A stretch of DNA of 64,000 bases from Acorus gramineus (GCA_030737835.1 CM060856.1:15665116-15729115); one strand, 5' to 3'. Positions 31,937 to 45,281 are shown, numbered from the stretch's first letter. Made by a program: numbers and translations. The notes: generated from the letters alone by a model not told the origin.

Positions 31937-34880
31937 AAAAAGTTCATGTACCTTATAGTCACAAAGTTCGTGTATGACAGGTATTCGTCATGGGATACGT
32001 TTCGTGTAGTACATGTATGACTATATATTCATAAATCGTGCAGGTTAGGTATTGTAAAAGTACGAAGATAGTCAACCGATTCTCTAGATGTAATGTAATA
32101 TGTTTACATTCTCCTCATCCTCATCATGTTTAGAAATGAATTTATACAATTCGTTGGAGTAATATAATTCATCTTTTATAAAAAATATGTACATCATTAG
32201 TTAAGGTATACTATTTTTAAAAAAATAAAAAAGGGAGGAGATTGAAAATAGGGCTAGAAAAAAGATTGTGCATAACATTATTTTTATTTTAAATTTGAAC
32301 AATGCAAAAAATATGAATATTTTTATTCATCTAAATGCATCCTTTTTCAAAGGCCATGCATGCAAGACTTGTCACGGGGGTCGGGTTCAAGCTGGATCAA
32401 GGTGGACCGACCCGACCCCGCTGACCCAAGACAATATTGTCCCAGGTCCGGATCCGATGGACCCGGGTCTGATATACACTTCAATAACCTGCAAACAAAA
32501 TAATAATAATGATGCACCTCATCTATTTGCTTTTATAAAAAATGAATTTATAAAAATAATGTACACATCTACAGCCTATTTTTCAGCCCTAATTTCACTC
32601 TACACATATTTTGAATTTTTTAAAAATAATATAACTCATCTACTTGCTTTTATAAAAAAATGAAACATATGCTTCAATAAATTGCAAGAAGTCAAAAAAT
32701 TCTATCGATGCATATACCTCGTTAATGTGGATATATGTTTCAGTGATTTTATATCTACAGAAGGATTGGAATTGGGACTGAAAAATAAACTGTGTGTAAC
32801 AACACTCGATAAGGATAATAAAAACATCATCTCCTTAACATTACATAAAAATTAAAACCCGCATATTTAACTCACATCCATAGTCTACCCCAACAAAATA
32901 GTAATGTATGAAATCTTAATGAAACACCAAACATTTACTAAAACAACTCCAATGCCATCCTAACCTACAACACACAGGAATGTATCAACTCTTAATAAAA
33001 CAACGATATTCACCAAAAACGGAGACGGAAAGAGAGAAAAAACGGAGACGGGAGAGGGGGGGGGGGGGGCTCGGGCGGCGGCGACGTCCGGGGGAAGGGG
33101 GGTTGTTGGGGGCAGAGAGTGAGGAGGGTCAAGGTTTTTTTGTTTTATTATTTTTTACTATCCTCGGTATAGAGGATTCTGAGGGGTGAAGTATATACTC
33201 TAAGAATCATTTATAAAAAGAATTATAATTTTTTTTTAATGAGATATATATTTTGTTATGGTGAGCATATGAGGCTAATGGTGTAAATAAGATTGTATTG
33301 GGAATGTAAAAAAGACGAAGTGTAATGGCTCGAAAAAAATGTTATAATTAGTCCATTTTATTGTTTGAAATGAAAATCATCTATGTTTTTTTTTTTTTTA
33401 AATCATATACATTATCTAATGAGGTATATACTTTTATAAAATGTGAAGTATATATTTTGATGAATTGAATATTTAAAAAGTATCATTTATGAAAAATGTA
33501 AAAAAATTTTAAATATATATATATATATATATAGTGAGTAAAGATGACTAACGAGATATTAGGAAAACGGATCGAGTTATCAGAGCACAAATTAGTAATA
33601 CTCTAATGAATCACATGGATTAATTTATAGAGCATGTAAAAAATTCTAACGAGGTATATACTTTGTTACAGTGAATGCAGATGGTTAACGAGGTATATAA
33701 GATTATAATCGAACTGTAAAATGGGTTGAGTGCAACAGTGCTCAATTAATTATCAATAAAAATAAGAGATTATTACTTTCAATCATTTTTTACAGTCATA
33801 AATACAGTCTAAATCATGTCTCGTTAGCCCCCTCGACTCGCTGTAATGAGGTATATATCTCATTAGATTTTTTCACATTTTATATGAACTCTACCTTTCA
33901 ATTCATTGGAATAATTACTTTGTTTTTTTAAAAACACATATCTAATTAAATGAGACATATTTTTTTATAAGAAAAACACTTCCTAGATTGCGTTTTGGAT
34001 TATAAAATAGTCTAAATAACATTTTTCTAAATATAAATAAAAAATAAAAATAATACCTCGCCCCAAAAATTGCTCAAATATTCCATGTAATACTTGTTTG
34101 ATGTCATATACACTTTGATACCTTTTTATTTTGTATTTTTGAAATGCATATAATCTCCAAATAAATATAACCTAGAGGTAATTTTTTATGATTTTTTGGA
34201 CTAAGTGTATCAAAAATTATTCAATCTATGGACAGGAAAAATTGACCTAGAAAAGGATAATATTACGTGCAACCCCTTTTTTGGTCCTAATTCCAGTCTA
34301 TATGTGTTTTGAATTTTTAAAAAATATTATATCTCATCTAATAATGTATATGCTTTTATAAAAGAAAATAAAATATATATTTCAATGAATTACATAGATA
34401 AGTTTTTATAAAAAAATATGAAAAATTTATTTCGAAGCATATACTCTATTAATTTCCTATCGACGCATATGAGACTGAAATTGTGTCTTAAAAAAAACGG
34501 TGTAATCCGTAGTCGCACCCATCATCCTGCGGTCACTTGGTCGTTGTTGCTCCCTCAAAACCATTGTATCTTTCGGGGTGTCCCCGGAAAATATTGGGGA
34601 GATGGCCATAGGTTTTATAAAAGAGTGGGATATAAAAGAGGGTTAATTCGTGTGTGGTGTCAATTTGTACGTATGAATAGATACCCTAGGTTAGATTCAG
34701 TAGATCACTCATCTACTTTGCCTCTTGAATTCGGGGGTAGTCACTTTTATGGTTCTTTAAATAAAGTATAATATTTTAAAAAAATTTAAAATACGTGTAA
34801 ACTGGAATTAGGATCGTAAACGAGGTTGTACATAACATTATCAATAAAGAAAACTCATCAAACAACACTTGATTTACGTC
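31937..34880. other. gene-free AT-rich repeat region
   Basis: Recurring sequence units (GAGGTATATACTTTTATAAAA; TGCAACAGTGCTC; TGTGCATAACATTA) appear at about 32260, 32800, 33250-33740, 34260-34400 and 34790-34850, in either orientation, and again at 43.75 and 45.2 kb. They look like copies of one AT-rich interspersed element family, but borders could not be set. A 117-codon open stretch at 34418-34771 matched nothing known to me. Confidence 0.45.
33056..33069. repeat. G14 homopolymer within a GC-rich island
   Basis: Fourteen consecutive Gs open a G-rich, CpG-containing patch (33020-33140) in otherwise AT-rich DNA. On the plus strand several further G runs follow, giving G-quadruplex potential. 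It resembles a displaced gene leader, but no coding sequence follows. Confidence 0.6.
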
Positions 34881-34889
34881 TATCAATCG

Positions 34890-35353
34890 GACGGATACAG
34901 ATCGGATATGCTAATATCCATATCCTAACTTTTGGATTTGGATATGGATATTAATTTTCAGATTCGGATCCCTTCGGATACGAATCAGATACGGATATTT
35001 TTCGGATAATTGACATGTCTGAATATTGACATTAATTTAGATAATCAAGTGATATTTTAAAGAGATGTCAATATTAAAATTGAGATTTTTAAGGCTTATT
35101 CTCTTTTTCAGATATTATACATTGAAAATTTAATAATATTATAATATATTATCATTATGTTTAATCATACAAGATAACAATATGAGTAATATATAATTCA
35201 AATATATATATTTTTATAATATAAGTCGGATACAGATATTTTTCGAATCGGATAGACTGATATCCATATCCGTACTCTGGATCTTTAAATATGGGATATT
35301 TTTTATTTTTCAGATACGGATTCAAATTTTTTTTAGATAATTGACATGCTTAT
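34890..35353. repeat. pair of GGATA-rich direct repeats around an AT-rich core
   Basis: Two arms (about 34890-35030 and 35222-35353) share CGGATACAGAT, a TGATATCCATATCC-like block, GATACGGAT and the end GATAATTGACATG. Both run in the same orientation with about 190 bp of AT-rich DNA between. The arms are full of GGATA/TATCC. It is either a duplicated segment or a small LTR-like element. Confidence 0.55.
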
Positions 35354-36563
35354 CTTGATTAGAGTGGGCCCTGTTGGCCCGGCCTAAATCGCCACCGTTG
35401 GTTCTGACATTTGAAGTTTTCAAACACACCCGCCAAAATCTTCGATTATAAACACATTTACGATTATACTATGCGTGGCACGTTCTGTCCGAAAAAGGAA
35501 AGCCAGGTAATCTCTTGGTATCTCTTGGTATGCGAAATACAATGAAATGTTATTAATGAACATGACCTGTCCTTCTTAACAAGATCTCTTAGAAACTCAT
35601 TTAATGTCAGTCCTCATCCATCCATCCATTTAAAATCCCATCAAGTGTAGGTTAAACCATCCTTGTTCACGACAACAAGCTTTTAATATAAATTTATCTG
35701 ATAAAATTATATATATGTTAATATTTATATCTTAACTAATATCAATATTTTCATATTCAATTAAAATATATAATATTTTTTAGATTATGCTTAAATACAA
35801 AGATGGGACATAAGTAAAAAATTCACTCTTAATATCTTGAATACCAATATTCTCATATTATTGATATGTTTATGTGATAATATAATCAAATTTCAAATTT
35901 TAATTTTTTTTTTAAACAGAAGTTATATATTATTATCAATAATATAAAATAATTAAATTTAAATAGTGTATAATATAAAAGGGTTTTTTTTCCATATATA
36001 CTCTTTAAAATAATCTCATTTTATGAAAATACCTCTTATAATTTGTTATTTTCATTAATAACCCTCAAAATATTTATATTATGAATGAATATCCTTTCGA
36101 AGGATATTAATGTAAAATTCTAAAATTTATATTGTATAAAAATATCTCTACAATTATATACGATTTAAATCTTTTTAAAGAGTATTTAAAATAAGATATT
36201 TTAATAATATAGATTTCTGCTTTTTTTTTCATGTTTTTTGCCAGCCGAATCCAACAAAAGCCGCCAAAAAGGCTTCCCCAGCGAATTCGAAACACGGATC
36301 CCGCCCACACGTGCGGTTCGCACGCGCGTCCGACTCTTTTGGTTCTCTCTCTCTCTCACTCACTCACACAGTCACACTCACAGTGAGTGACGTAACTCAA
36401 ACGGTTTGGTTTTGTGTGCGTTGCCTCCAAAAATCGTATATAATTTGTCCCCTCTCATTCTCCGCTTTTTCCCTCTCTCAAACCCTCGCCGTCTAAAACC
36501 CAAATTCAATCTCTCTCTCGATCGATCGATCGATCGCGAAAACCAACAATCGGAGTTTCTTCA
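35354..36563 (+). promoter_or_regulatory. E2F upstream region
   Basis: The distal part is AT-rich. The last 320 bp is GC-richer, with a G-box core CACGTG at 36308-36313, a nearby CCCGCCC (36299-36305) that only partly fits the E2F site consensus, a CT-rich leader, and a (GATC)n tract at 36519-36537 just before the start codon. Confidence 0.45.
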
Positions 36564-39500
36564 ATGGCGGAGACCGGCCGAGGAGGTCCTCCCGATCGAC
36601 CACCGATCAATCAGCAGCAGAAGCTCCTCCCCCCGATGAAGACGCCGCAGATCCTCCGCCCGCCGAGGAAACAGCGGCGTCACTTCCCCCTCATCGCATC
36701 CCCTCCTCCTCCCCCGCTGTTTTCCCTGCCTCCGCCACCGCCCGCGCAGCCCTCACCCGCTCCTACTGCGAACAGCGCCCACTGGTTCCATGTCAGTGGA
36801 GGCGGAGGTGGAGGTGGCGAGGTGAAGGACTTGATAGCCTCTGTGAGTCTCGGATTGATTGATCTTTGTGTTTGGTTGAGGTTTTGGTTTTGTATATTTT
36901 TTCATTGGAGGGAGGATCTGTGGTGTTTTAGGTTTTGTTTGGGGATCGTTTGTTTTTTTTTTTTAACTCTTATACTTGATTTAGTTGATCTGTTTGTTTG
37001 ATCTATATAGTATACATGTTGAAATTGAATTTGATCAGGGTTTCAAGAAGCTGTGATTATGATCATTCAGGACCGATGCTGTTGTTTTTGTTGATCTTTG
37101 ATCCATGCATGTTGGGTGGATGTTCAGTGGCCTTTATATTTGGAGAGTTGGTATTTTCGTTTCATATGTGTTTGTTCATTGCCAATTCACCTTTTTTGTT
37201 AACTCTTGGAACGTTGATGACTGTGAAGCTCTGAGGTTGACTGTGGTTCAGTGGTTGAAAAATACAACCAATATTGATCATGGACTTTGCAGTAGGGAAT
37301 TTTTTCGATCATTATTACCTGGCTCTATCTAGTTGAACCGGGTGTGATAGTATCAAGGCTTGCTCTTTATGACACCATCATAAACTTAGCATCTCCCTGC
37401 TTATGTTGTGTGGTTGGTTTGGCCATACCAGTTTACAAATGGCTTCAATAATGTCGGAACACATTGGCATTATCCTCCCGACAAAATTTGGAACTGATGC
37501 ACATAAAAAAAATGTTTTCTATAAATAGAGATACTTAGATCAATCATTTTTTAATTCCGGGTACCATGTAAAGTTGAAAGTTAGGTTTAACTTGATGAGG
37601 TGGGAAGTTGTATTTTGGGACACGTTTGAAACAATGTGGAAAGCGTTGAAAGTCATAGTAAAAGAAGCATGAAAAAGAGTTTATGAACGTAAATGTAGCT
37701 AGAATCTTAAAACATCAAGCCTTGACCTGAATTGGATGCTTTGATTTGATGGGATTGATTCCGAATTAGAAAACATTAAGCTACATATCATGTTGTGCTA
37801 CCTGTCAGAGAATTTTGTTCATTTATACATCGCATGAAGTTCTAATATATTTGAGCATTCATCAACGAGTACTAACGGACATTCAACATTTTAATCCTGC
37901 AAAGGGAACTGATTGGCCTAAGTCATTGAATGAGATGGTTTTTTTTATCAGCAAAGACCGTGTTTAAAACACACAATTCATTTTTTATCTTAAACTTATG
38001 GGATGAAACCATGCTTTCGTTAATTTATGGATTTAATAGCAAGTTAAAATCATGAAATTTAGAGTCTTTGAAAAATTTGATGAGTTGTGTCACTCTTTCT
38101 AAAGTAATAAATGTATCAAAGGTTAGAAAAGAGTGGTCAAATATGAATTAATTATCGACTTACTATCCTGATGTTTATTAGAGAATTAAACGATTAAAAG
38201 ACCTGTCAATATAAAACATGGAAACATAGATGGTCAGGACATACTCTTAAATGTGATTTAAGAGCGTTTTGGCATCGTGAAACTAAGAATGGATTAATGG
38301 ATCATGCCACGTCAACTTGGTGAATATCAAGTTATGTACCGAATCTGAATCGATCTCTGTGACAAGCCTCTTTCCTATGCTTTTAGCCATACAGAGAAAA
38401 TTTCTTATACTGTACACCAATTTTTTTCTGACATCTTTGACCGTGATGAGTTTTTAATTTTTTTTAATTTTTTTTTTATTACATGGTGCATTGTATTCAT
38501 ATTTCCAGTTTTAGCACTGATGAAAAGGGAAACTGTGTTCAGTTATTAGCACGATGCAAAAATGACAATTGAAACTAATGTTCTGATTACCAGGATTTTA
38601 TTTCCTATTTCTTTATCTTACATGTACAGTAATATATGGATAAGTAGCTGTTTGAACAATCCTAATGAGGCTTCCTCATTCAATGGACTTGCTAATTTCT
38701 TCATCTGAGTTCTCTGTGCTATGCATGCTGGCATTAATTGCTACTCACGCCCTCTGTTTCTTTATATGTGTCTGTCAAGCCCCAAGATGCAAACTCGAGT
38801 CCAAGTATCGATCTTTGATGCCATTTGTTTTATCCAGGCAACGACAATGACTTTGACTCTCTCTGCTTAATCATTTAAGTTCATCTGTTCTTGTATAGCA
38901 TATTGTTCTTTAGTCCATTGTCCCAAGCTCTATTTTTAGTTGAGTATCAATAATTAATGAGGATTTCCATTATCTTGATTGATGTCAATATTGTATGCCT
39001 AGATTGTGCTGATTATTACCATAATTTAGCTTTTCTTGGAGATGAATTCTGGAAGCCCACGTTTATGTCCTTAGATGCTCATGTAGACCATGTACTTTGA
39101 AATTTATACCATGCCTGATGTTCATATATAATTTTTCCAAGGGACGACATTTTCTGAACATGCTTATTGAATCCGAATTTAAAATGATACGAATCTCTAT
39201 TCCACCATCTTAAATGTTTTGTAAATGATCTGGGAATATAGTAGGATTTGTTCATCATCAGTTTGTGCTTTTATGTGTTATGTTTTCTAAGGTAATGTCA
39301 AAACTATTTCTGCAGTTGAAGGAAGAGAGTGAAGCAGAAGAACAAGAAGCAGATAGCATTAAATTGGCAAATATGCATGCCTGTAGAGAAGCCACCAATC
39401 TACCACCCGTGGCAAGCACAGGTGCTAAACGCAAAGCAAAGGCTTCCAAGCTTTCAAAATCTGCTCCTCAACTACCTGGAACAAATGCTGGTGGGTTTTT

Positions 39501-42500
39501 CATTTGTAATTATCATGTGCTTTTTGTTTGTTGCATTTATCTCAGTACAAGCTTGAGGCTTTGTTTTCAAAAGAACAATCACATGGGGAAGGTAATCACT
39601 TATTGGTTTGTGTTTCAGGTGCAGTGCATGATGATTTAACTGCAGGTGGTGGCTGCCGTTACGATAACTCACTTGGTAAGCTAAAACTAACAAGGAATTT
39701 TCTCCATTCTGTGGTAACAGTCATGATTACTGACAAATATGTGTAAAAATTATTCAGGTCTGTTGACAAAGAAATTCATTAACTTGATTCATCAAGCTGA
39801 AGATAGCACACTTGATCTGAATGAAGCAGCTTATTCATTGAATGTACAAAATTCTGCTTTATTTGCTCACTAGTGTAAATTTTGTCCAATGATGGCTTTT
39901 TATGCAGATAACATTGATCTAAGATCAACACTTTTCTTTTTGCTTCATTCTTATTTGTTTTGGCAGGTTCAGAAGCGTAGGATATATGATATAACAAATG
40001 TTCTTGAAGGAGTAGGGTTGATTGAGAAAACATTGAAGAACAGGATATGTTGGACGTATGCACAGTGTTCTTGTCCTCATAGAGATCTTATTTTTTACTT
40101 CTTTAACCATTCTTAATCAGGAAATTTGTTAAGCAGGGGACATGATATGTCAAGGCCAAAGGAGTTGGATATTCATGTTGCGCAATTGAAGGTTTTTACT
40201 AAAAAAATTTGTTGATTCCTGTGGATGATACATCATATATTTGCCTTTTATTTTCTCCATCTTGCCTTTTTTGTTACTCGTCCTGGTGCATTTACTGCAT
40301 TCATTTTCGCTTATTATATAACACTGAGCATTAAATTCATGCATGCTGAAAACAAAGTCCTGAACTGTGCTTAGTGTCATGTTTGTATGCACATGCCTAT
40401 ACATAAAGAGCAGTCAATTCATATTGACTATTTTGGTTTGGGAGTTTTTGAAGCTCTTTACAATGTTAACAAAATATCCACTTACTCACAAATATGATAA
40501 GAATGCTCTGGCTTATAAAGCACTCAAGCTATAAATTGATCTGATATTGGATTGTGGTTTCAGTGGAATGCATGGAACCTGGCATGCTTGCATCACACAG
40601 GAATAGATGTTAAGACAGGAAAGTTGAAGGATCTAGAAATTTCATATATGAAACATGTAGCTTGATGTGTAAAGTGGTCACTCACTTACGGTGAAATGAC
40701 AAGAAAGTAGGACCTGCCCACTGTAATGCTTTTGGATGATCTTTAAATGGGTCAAGAAGATTCTTGTGTTTGTATCATTTTGATGTTGCCCTTCTAAATC
40801 CAGAAAAAAAAAGGAATCTTGAATTGCATTTTGCATCAAATGTAGAACATCGTTTACCACATCTAGTGAACCAAATTAATTATTGGGAGTCAATGTTGAA
40901 TCGAAGTCTAGAAAAAAAACTTGAATAATTGAAGCCATCAAAGGTATATATTTTTTAAAAAAAATTCATGCTTGGCTACTTAGTGTGGAGGTGAGTAGTT
41001 TGTTAAGTTTCTTGGCACAATACAAAGTGAGATATTTACTGAAAATAGCATATTTGGAGACTTGTCTTTTTAGGTTCTGATTCCTCTTTCTTTCCTTCTC
41101 TCACTTGCTATGGAAGTCAATATGGGTTCTGATTGGATTCATCAGTATACATTGTCCCATTTACCCGATGAGACAGAGTGTTTCACTTGTTGCAGAGGAT
41201 AGAAAAGGATCATCATTAAATATGACCAGGATATTATAGTATGCAACACTAGTTGTGATTTTTGCAATATTTGTTTACCGTTTTGCTTAATACCTTAGTT
41301 CTCGCAATAACTAATGTATTTTATGTTGACAGGGACATATCGAATTTTTGTACAATGAAGAATGTAGAATTGAGGAACTGATAAGGTGTGTTTCCATAGA
41401 TATATAAATTTAACAGTTAATGAGTGGAATCTATTAAAGATAGAATATCTTTATGACATGCTCATACTACACTTTATAAGCCATTGCCAAATAATGAGGG
41501 TGCACATTTGACGGAATCAAATAATAGTTTATCTGAAGGCTCATTTGATTCATTAGTCGAGCTCTCACTAAATGGGGACTTTTTCATTGTCATTTTTTTT
41601 TCTTTTTTCAATTGTTTTTACATTCCCAAAATGCCACCTTGAAAATCAAACCTGAGGATTTACTTGTTCTCTATCATTTACGATGATAGTGCCGTGTCAT
41701 AATATGTTTAGTTTCTATAAATGCAATCTTCCCTCTCTGAAGAAATTATGCTGGAATGCATGACCAAACTTTAGTGGGTCTTTCTGTGGTTCAATATTCC
41801 TGCCTTCACTAACAACTTGTAAACTCTACAGAGAAACTCAAGAGAATCTGAGCAACATAAGTTCAGACAAAAACAATAAAAAGTAAATCCTATTCTCAAA
41901 TCCATTATCTGCTTCAGTAGGATCTTTGTGGTTACTAATTGACTTTTGGATTTCATCTAATTTAGGTGGCTCTATGTAACCGAGAGAGAGATCAAAAACC
42001 TTCCCTCCTTTCAGGTTTGGACTGCTGTGAAAATCTATTTTCCGCAAGTATCCATCTGTCATGCCCACCTTTTTTCTTTTTTGGAAATAGGTGCGGCACT
42101 TCACCAGCACCCGCTGGCACACACAATGTGAAATATTCTTTTATTTTCTTTTTCTTGGTGACAGAATAAAATGCTTTTTGCATTGAAAGCCCCACGGGGA
42201 ACAAATGTTGAAGTCCCGGATCCTGATGAGGTAGGTAAAAAATTGATGCAGGTTGTATTTCCATATGCATTTGGTTGTTTCTGACCTTTTAATTTAAAAA
42301 TGAGTAGGATTTTTCACAACAACGATTTCGTCTTGTTTTAAGGAGCAGCATGGGTCCCATCGATTGCTACCTAATGAGGTATGTTATAGTTTATGGTGGA
42401 TGAATGAAAATCAATTGACTGCTTCGATCAAATCATTTTCATGAAGCTTATACATCCATTAGGAATTGCCATTATCTTCCAAGGCAGCAAAGTGTGTTGT

Positions 42501-43119
42501 TTAGCATATTAATCTGAACCAATATAGCCAACAGAATGGTGAATGTCACCATTCAGATTTGAGTTCATCCTCCTTCCATGCAGTCACCATATTATGCACA
42601 AGATAGCAATTTGTCTTTCTAAATCTCCCTGTACAAAGCTGAGCTCTCTATGAATATCATCTTGTTATAATTATTCATTTTGGGGATAGTAGTGATGAAG
42701 AAAACTGTGAGGCTACAAATCCTCACCGAAATCCGACACCAATGGACGTTCATGTTGACAATAGTAAAGATGGTGGAACGACACCATTGCCCACCGAAGT
42801 GAATTCAGGCACGTCTCCAGATGGAGGCGGCCAAGTAAACCAGAAGGAATCTTCAGGTTCCATGAGTTCACAGGACTCTGTAACCCACCTGGTCAAGATT
42901 GTTCCACCAGAAGGCGATGTAAGTGATTCAATAAACCTCAAACATATGTGCTTGAACATTGCCTGTCGAGTTTTAAAACATGACCTGCTCGTTCATGGTG
43001 GAACTGCCTGTCTGTTGCAGGAAAGCACTGACTACTGGTTTACGACAGATTCCGGTGCGAACATGATGGATATGTGGAGAATAGAATGTATCCTTCAAAC
43101 TAGCTTGCTTTGCATCTAA
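36564..43119 (+). CDS. E2F: E2F-family transcription factor
   Basis: Exons 36564..36842, 39316..39490, 39619..39675, 39758..39843, 39967..40055, 40137..40191, 41333..41385, 41832..41882, 41966..42014, 42165..42230, 42308..42378, 42693..42918, 43021..43119: 1356 nt, 451 aa, all phases agreeing. Winged-helix DNA-binding domain about aa 165-231 ([20 protein letters not shown], then [20 protein letters not shown]); leucine-zipper/marked-box dimerisation region about aa 245-343 ([47 protein letters not shown]). It should pair with a DP protein and bind cell-cycle promoters. Odd points: several usually invariant positions differ (NRICWTG where NRIxWKG is usual), and after DMWRIE the protein ends without the acidic RB-binding motif typical of activating plant E2Fs. 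The start is the first ATG after the CT-rich leader; the N-terminus is proline-rich. Confidence 0.88.
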
Positions 43120-43962
43120 ACAATAAACATTGTGTACGTTTGTAATATATATTTCAACTTCAAAGTCAATCAACTCACACCACACCTCAGCACGCACATC
43201 TATGCTCGTGTGTGGATATAGCAAAACTTCATTAATGCATGATCATTGTTCACCCATGACTACTTTATATTCAGAATTGCTTCTTTTCAGGATGTTGTAA
43301 AGTTGTAGCTCTTAGAAGGTTATAAAGCAGAGTTACAGTGAGATCATCAATTGTGATGCTGGATGCAAACCTGCCCAACTGGAAGGTGCTGGAAGTTATA
43401 CTAAACAGGAAACAGAACAAAAACAAAATAGGAAAAGCAAAGGTATAAATCAATTTTTTTTTATTTATAAAAGTGATCTTTCCCTTAATTTTCAAAGGTG
43501 TAGATCTGTAAATCAATAGATGTTATAGTCATTTATTATCAGTTGATCCAATAAAGTCTTGGTTTATTTTTGTTTGGGGGAAGAAAACATTCATAGTTTT
43601 TCATAGTGAATTCTTGAAGTATTTGAATAAGCTTTTTATTTTTTACTTTTAAATAGGGCTTGGCGTGAAGGGTGTTTTGAGATTTTTTTTATTTTTTATT
43701 TTTCATTTACATCCTCATAAGACAAACTATTTGCGGATGGAAAAAGATACACGTAGTCCTCATTGCAACCCCAATTGGAGTCCATCCCATTTTTTTTTAT
43801 TTATAAAATTATACTCACCCTTTGAAGTGCATGTTATTATATGAAATGAAATATATATTAAGATACATTAGTGTATTTTTTTTCATAGTGAAAAAATGAA
43901 AAAAATGGAATACAGTATATACTATGATAGTGCAGTATACACTATGATAATACAGTATATAC
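43120..43962. other. E2F 3' flank
   Basis: It holds the 3'UTR and AT-rich DNA. 43740-43920 resembles the interspersed AT-rich family of 32-34.9 kb. No further E2F exon with an RB-binding-type motif was found here. Confidence 0.4.
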
Positions 43963-44316
43963 CATAGTTTGAAGTGCGGCCGCACATGTTGATGTGCGTC
44001 CGCGGATGCACATTCCCCCCAATATGCAACGCACATTCGAATTCAGTTCGAACGAACTTCGAACGATAAGAGGGCGTTCGAAGTTCTGTTCGAACTGACT
44101 TCGAACGGTAAAACCTACATCTGAGTTTGGATTGTCATTCGAATGGTAATTCGAACAGCAACATGCCGTTCGAAAGCAGACGTTCGAATTCAGTTCGAAC
44201 GGGGGTTCAAACGGTTGCTTTACCCTATGTGCGATCAGATGTTCGATACATGCGGTCGCATATGTCATGTGCGGACTCCACCGCACATGTGATCCGCATA
44301 TGATTTTGAACTATGA
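43963..44316. mobile_element. MITE-like element packed with TTCGAA palindromes
   Basis: The ends form imperfect inverted repeats (CATAGTTTGAAGTGCGG and, from the right end, TCATAGTTCAAAATCATATG), flanked by TATATAC on both sides (43956-43962 and 44317-44323). Inside, GTGCGGCCGCACATG-like blocks lie near both ends, and the centre (44034-44203) holds 11 copies of TTCGAA. No ORF. Probably a non-autonomous DNA transposon; the superfamily is unknown, and the 7-8 bp duplication would suit hAT. Confidence 0.65.
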
Positions 44317-45281
44317 TATATACTATGTTATCATAGTGTACAAACTGTAAAAACGGGTTGCATATATCAACACTACCTTTCTTGACACCGTATTTTTGCA
44401 ATGCTGGATGGCAATGACAATAGGACGGGTCCTCACTGCGAGGTTAGGTCTCCTTAAAATATTAGACCAAACATCACCTGTCCAAGCAGCTGGAAATGTG
44501 GGTTTTGAATTGTAAAACTGGTCCCATTCCCATCCTGTTTCACCTCATTTGTTTAGATACATAAAAAGCATTGGTACACTATAAATGTCTCTTTTACAAA
44601 CCTATATATCTTGTTAGCCACCTATATATCTCTTTAAAAATTTATTTATATAACAATTTATTAAAGTATATATGTTTTATTTTTTTATAAAAATACATAC
44701 ATCATTAAATTGAGTTTATTATTTTTGTAAGAAATTTAAAAAAGTGAAGATTACATTTAGGGTTGTAAACAGGGTTGACATTTTTTATAAAAAATTTGCT
44801 CCAATATTAGAAATTTTGGTACTTGATAAAATATAATTTAATTTGTTAATAGTTTTATATTATACACACATAAAAATGAGTTAAAATTTTAAAAAATCTA
44901 AAAAATGTTTTTTAATATGTTTAAAAATTATTTAATATTTTATAAAAAAATGTTAAAAATGTTGGAACATCACTATCCCATAATTGATAAACCAATTGAA
45001 TCTAGATGGGATATTGGGATAGTACATGATGGATTTGGATTTTATTTGGAACGGGGTGTAGAACAAAATTGGCTGCTAGGGTGTGTAGTTTTGTGATCCA
45101 TTTGGGATGAAAAATGGTAAATCCAATCTTACGTGCAGCCTAAAATATACTTAAAGATATACTAGTATAAAAAAAATTCATACAATGTGACAAAATAGTG
45201 CATTGTGATATACAGATCAAACTGTAAAATAGACCGAGTGTATTAACACTCTTCATAGATTGGATTGACCAAACCATCTCA

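Noticed and set aside
36311-36496. Small ORFs in the CT-rich zone before the E2F start
   Set aside because: Leader sequence with serine/threonine-rich translation from CT repeats; no conserved pattern.
43270-43450. Extra 3' exon of E2F after the acceptor-like TTTTCAG at about 43285
   Set aside because: Joining from the GAAT|GTATCC donor gives an immediate stop, and the downstream translation lacks any E2F C-terminal motif.
44034-44203. TTCGAA cluster as a heat-shock-element promoter
   Set aside because: Heat shock elements need alternating nGAAn blocks at 5-bp spacing; here spacing is irregular and the cluster sits inside a bordered transposon-like element with no adjacent gene start.
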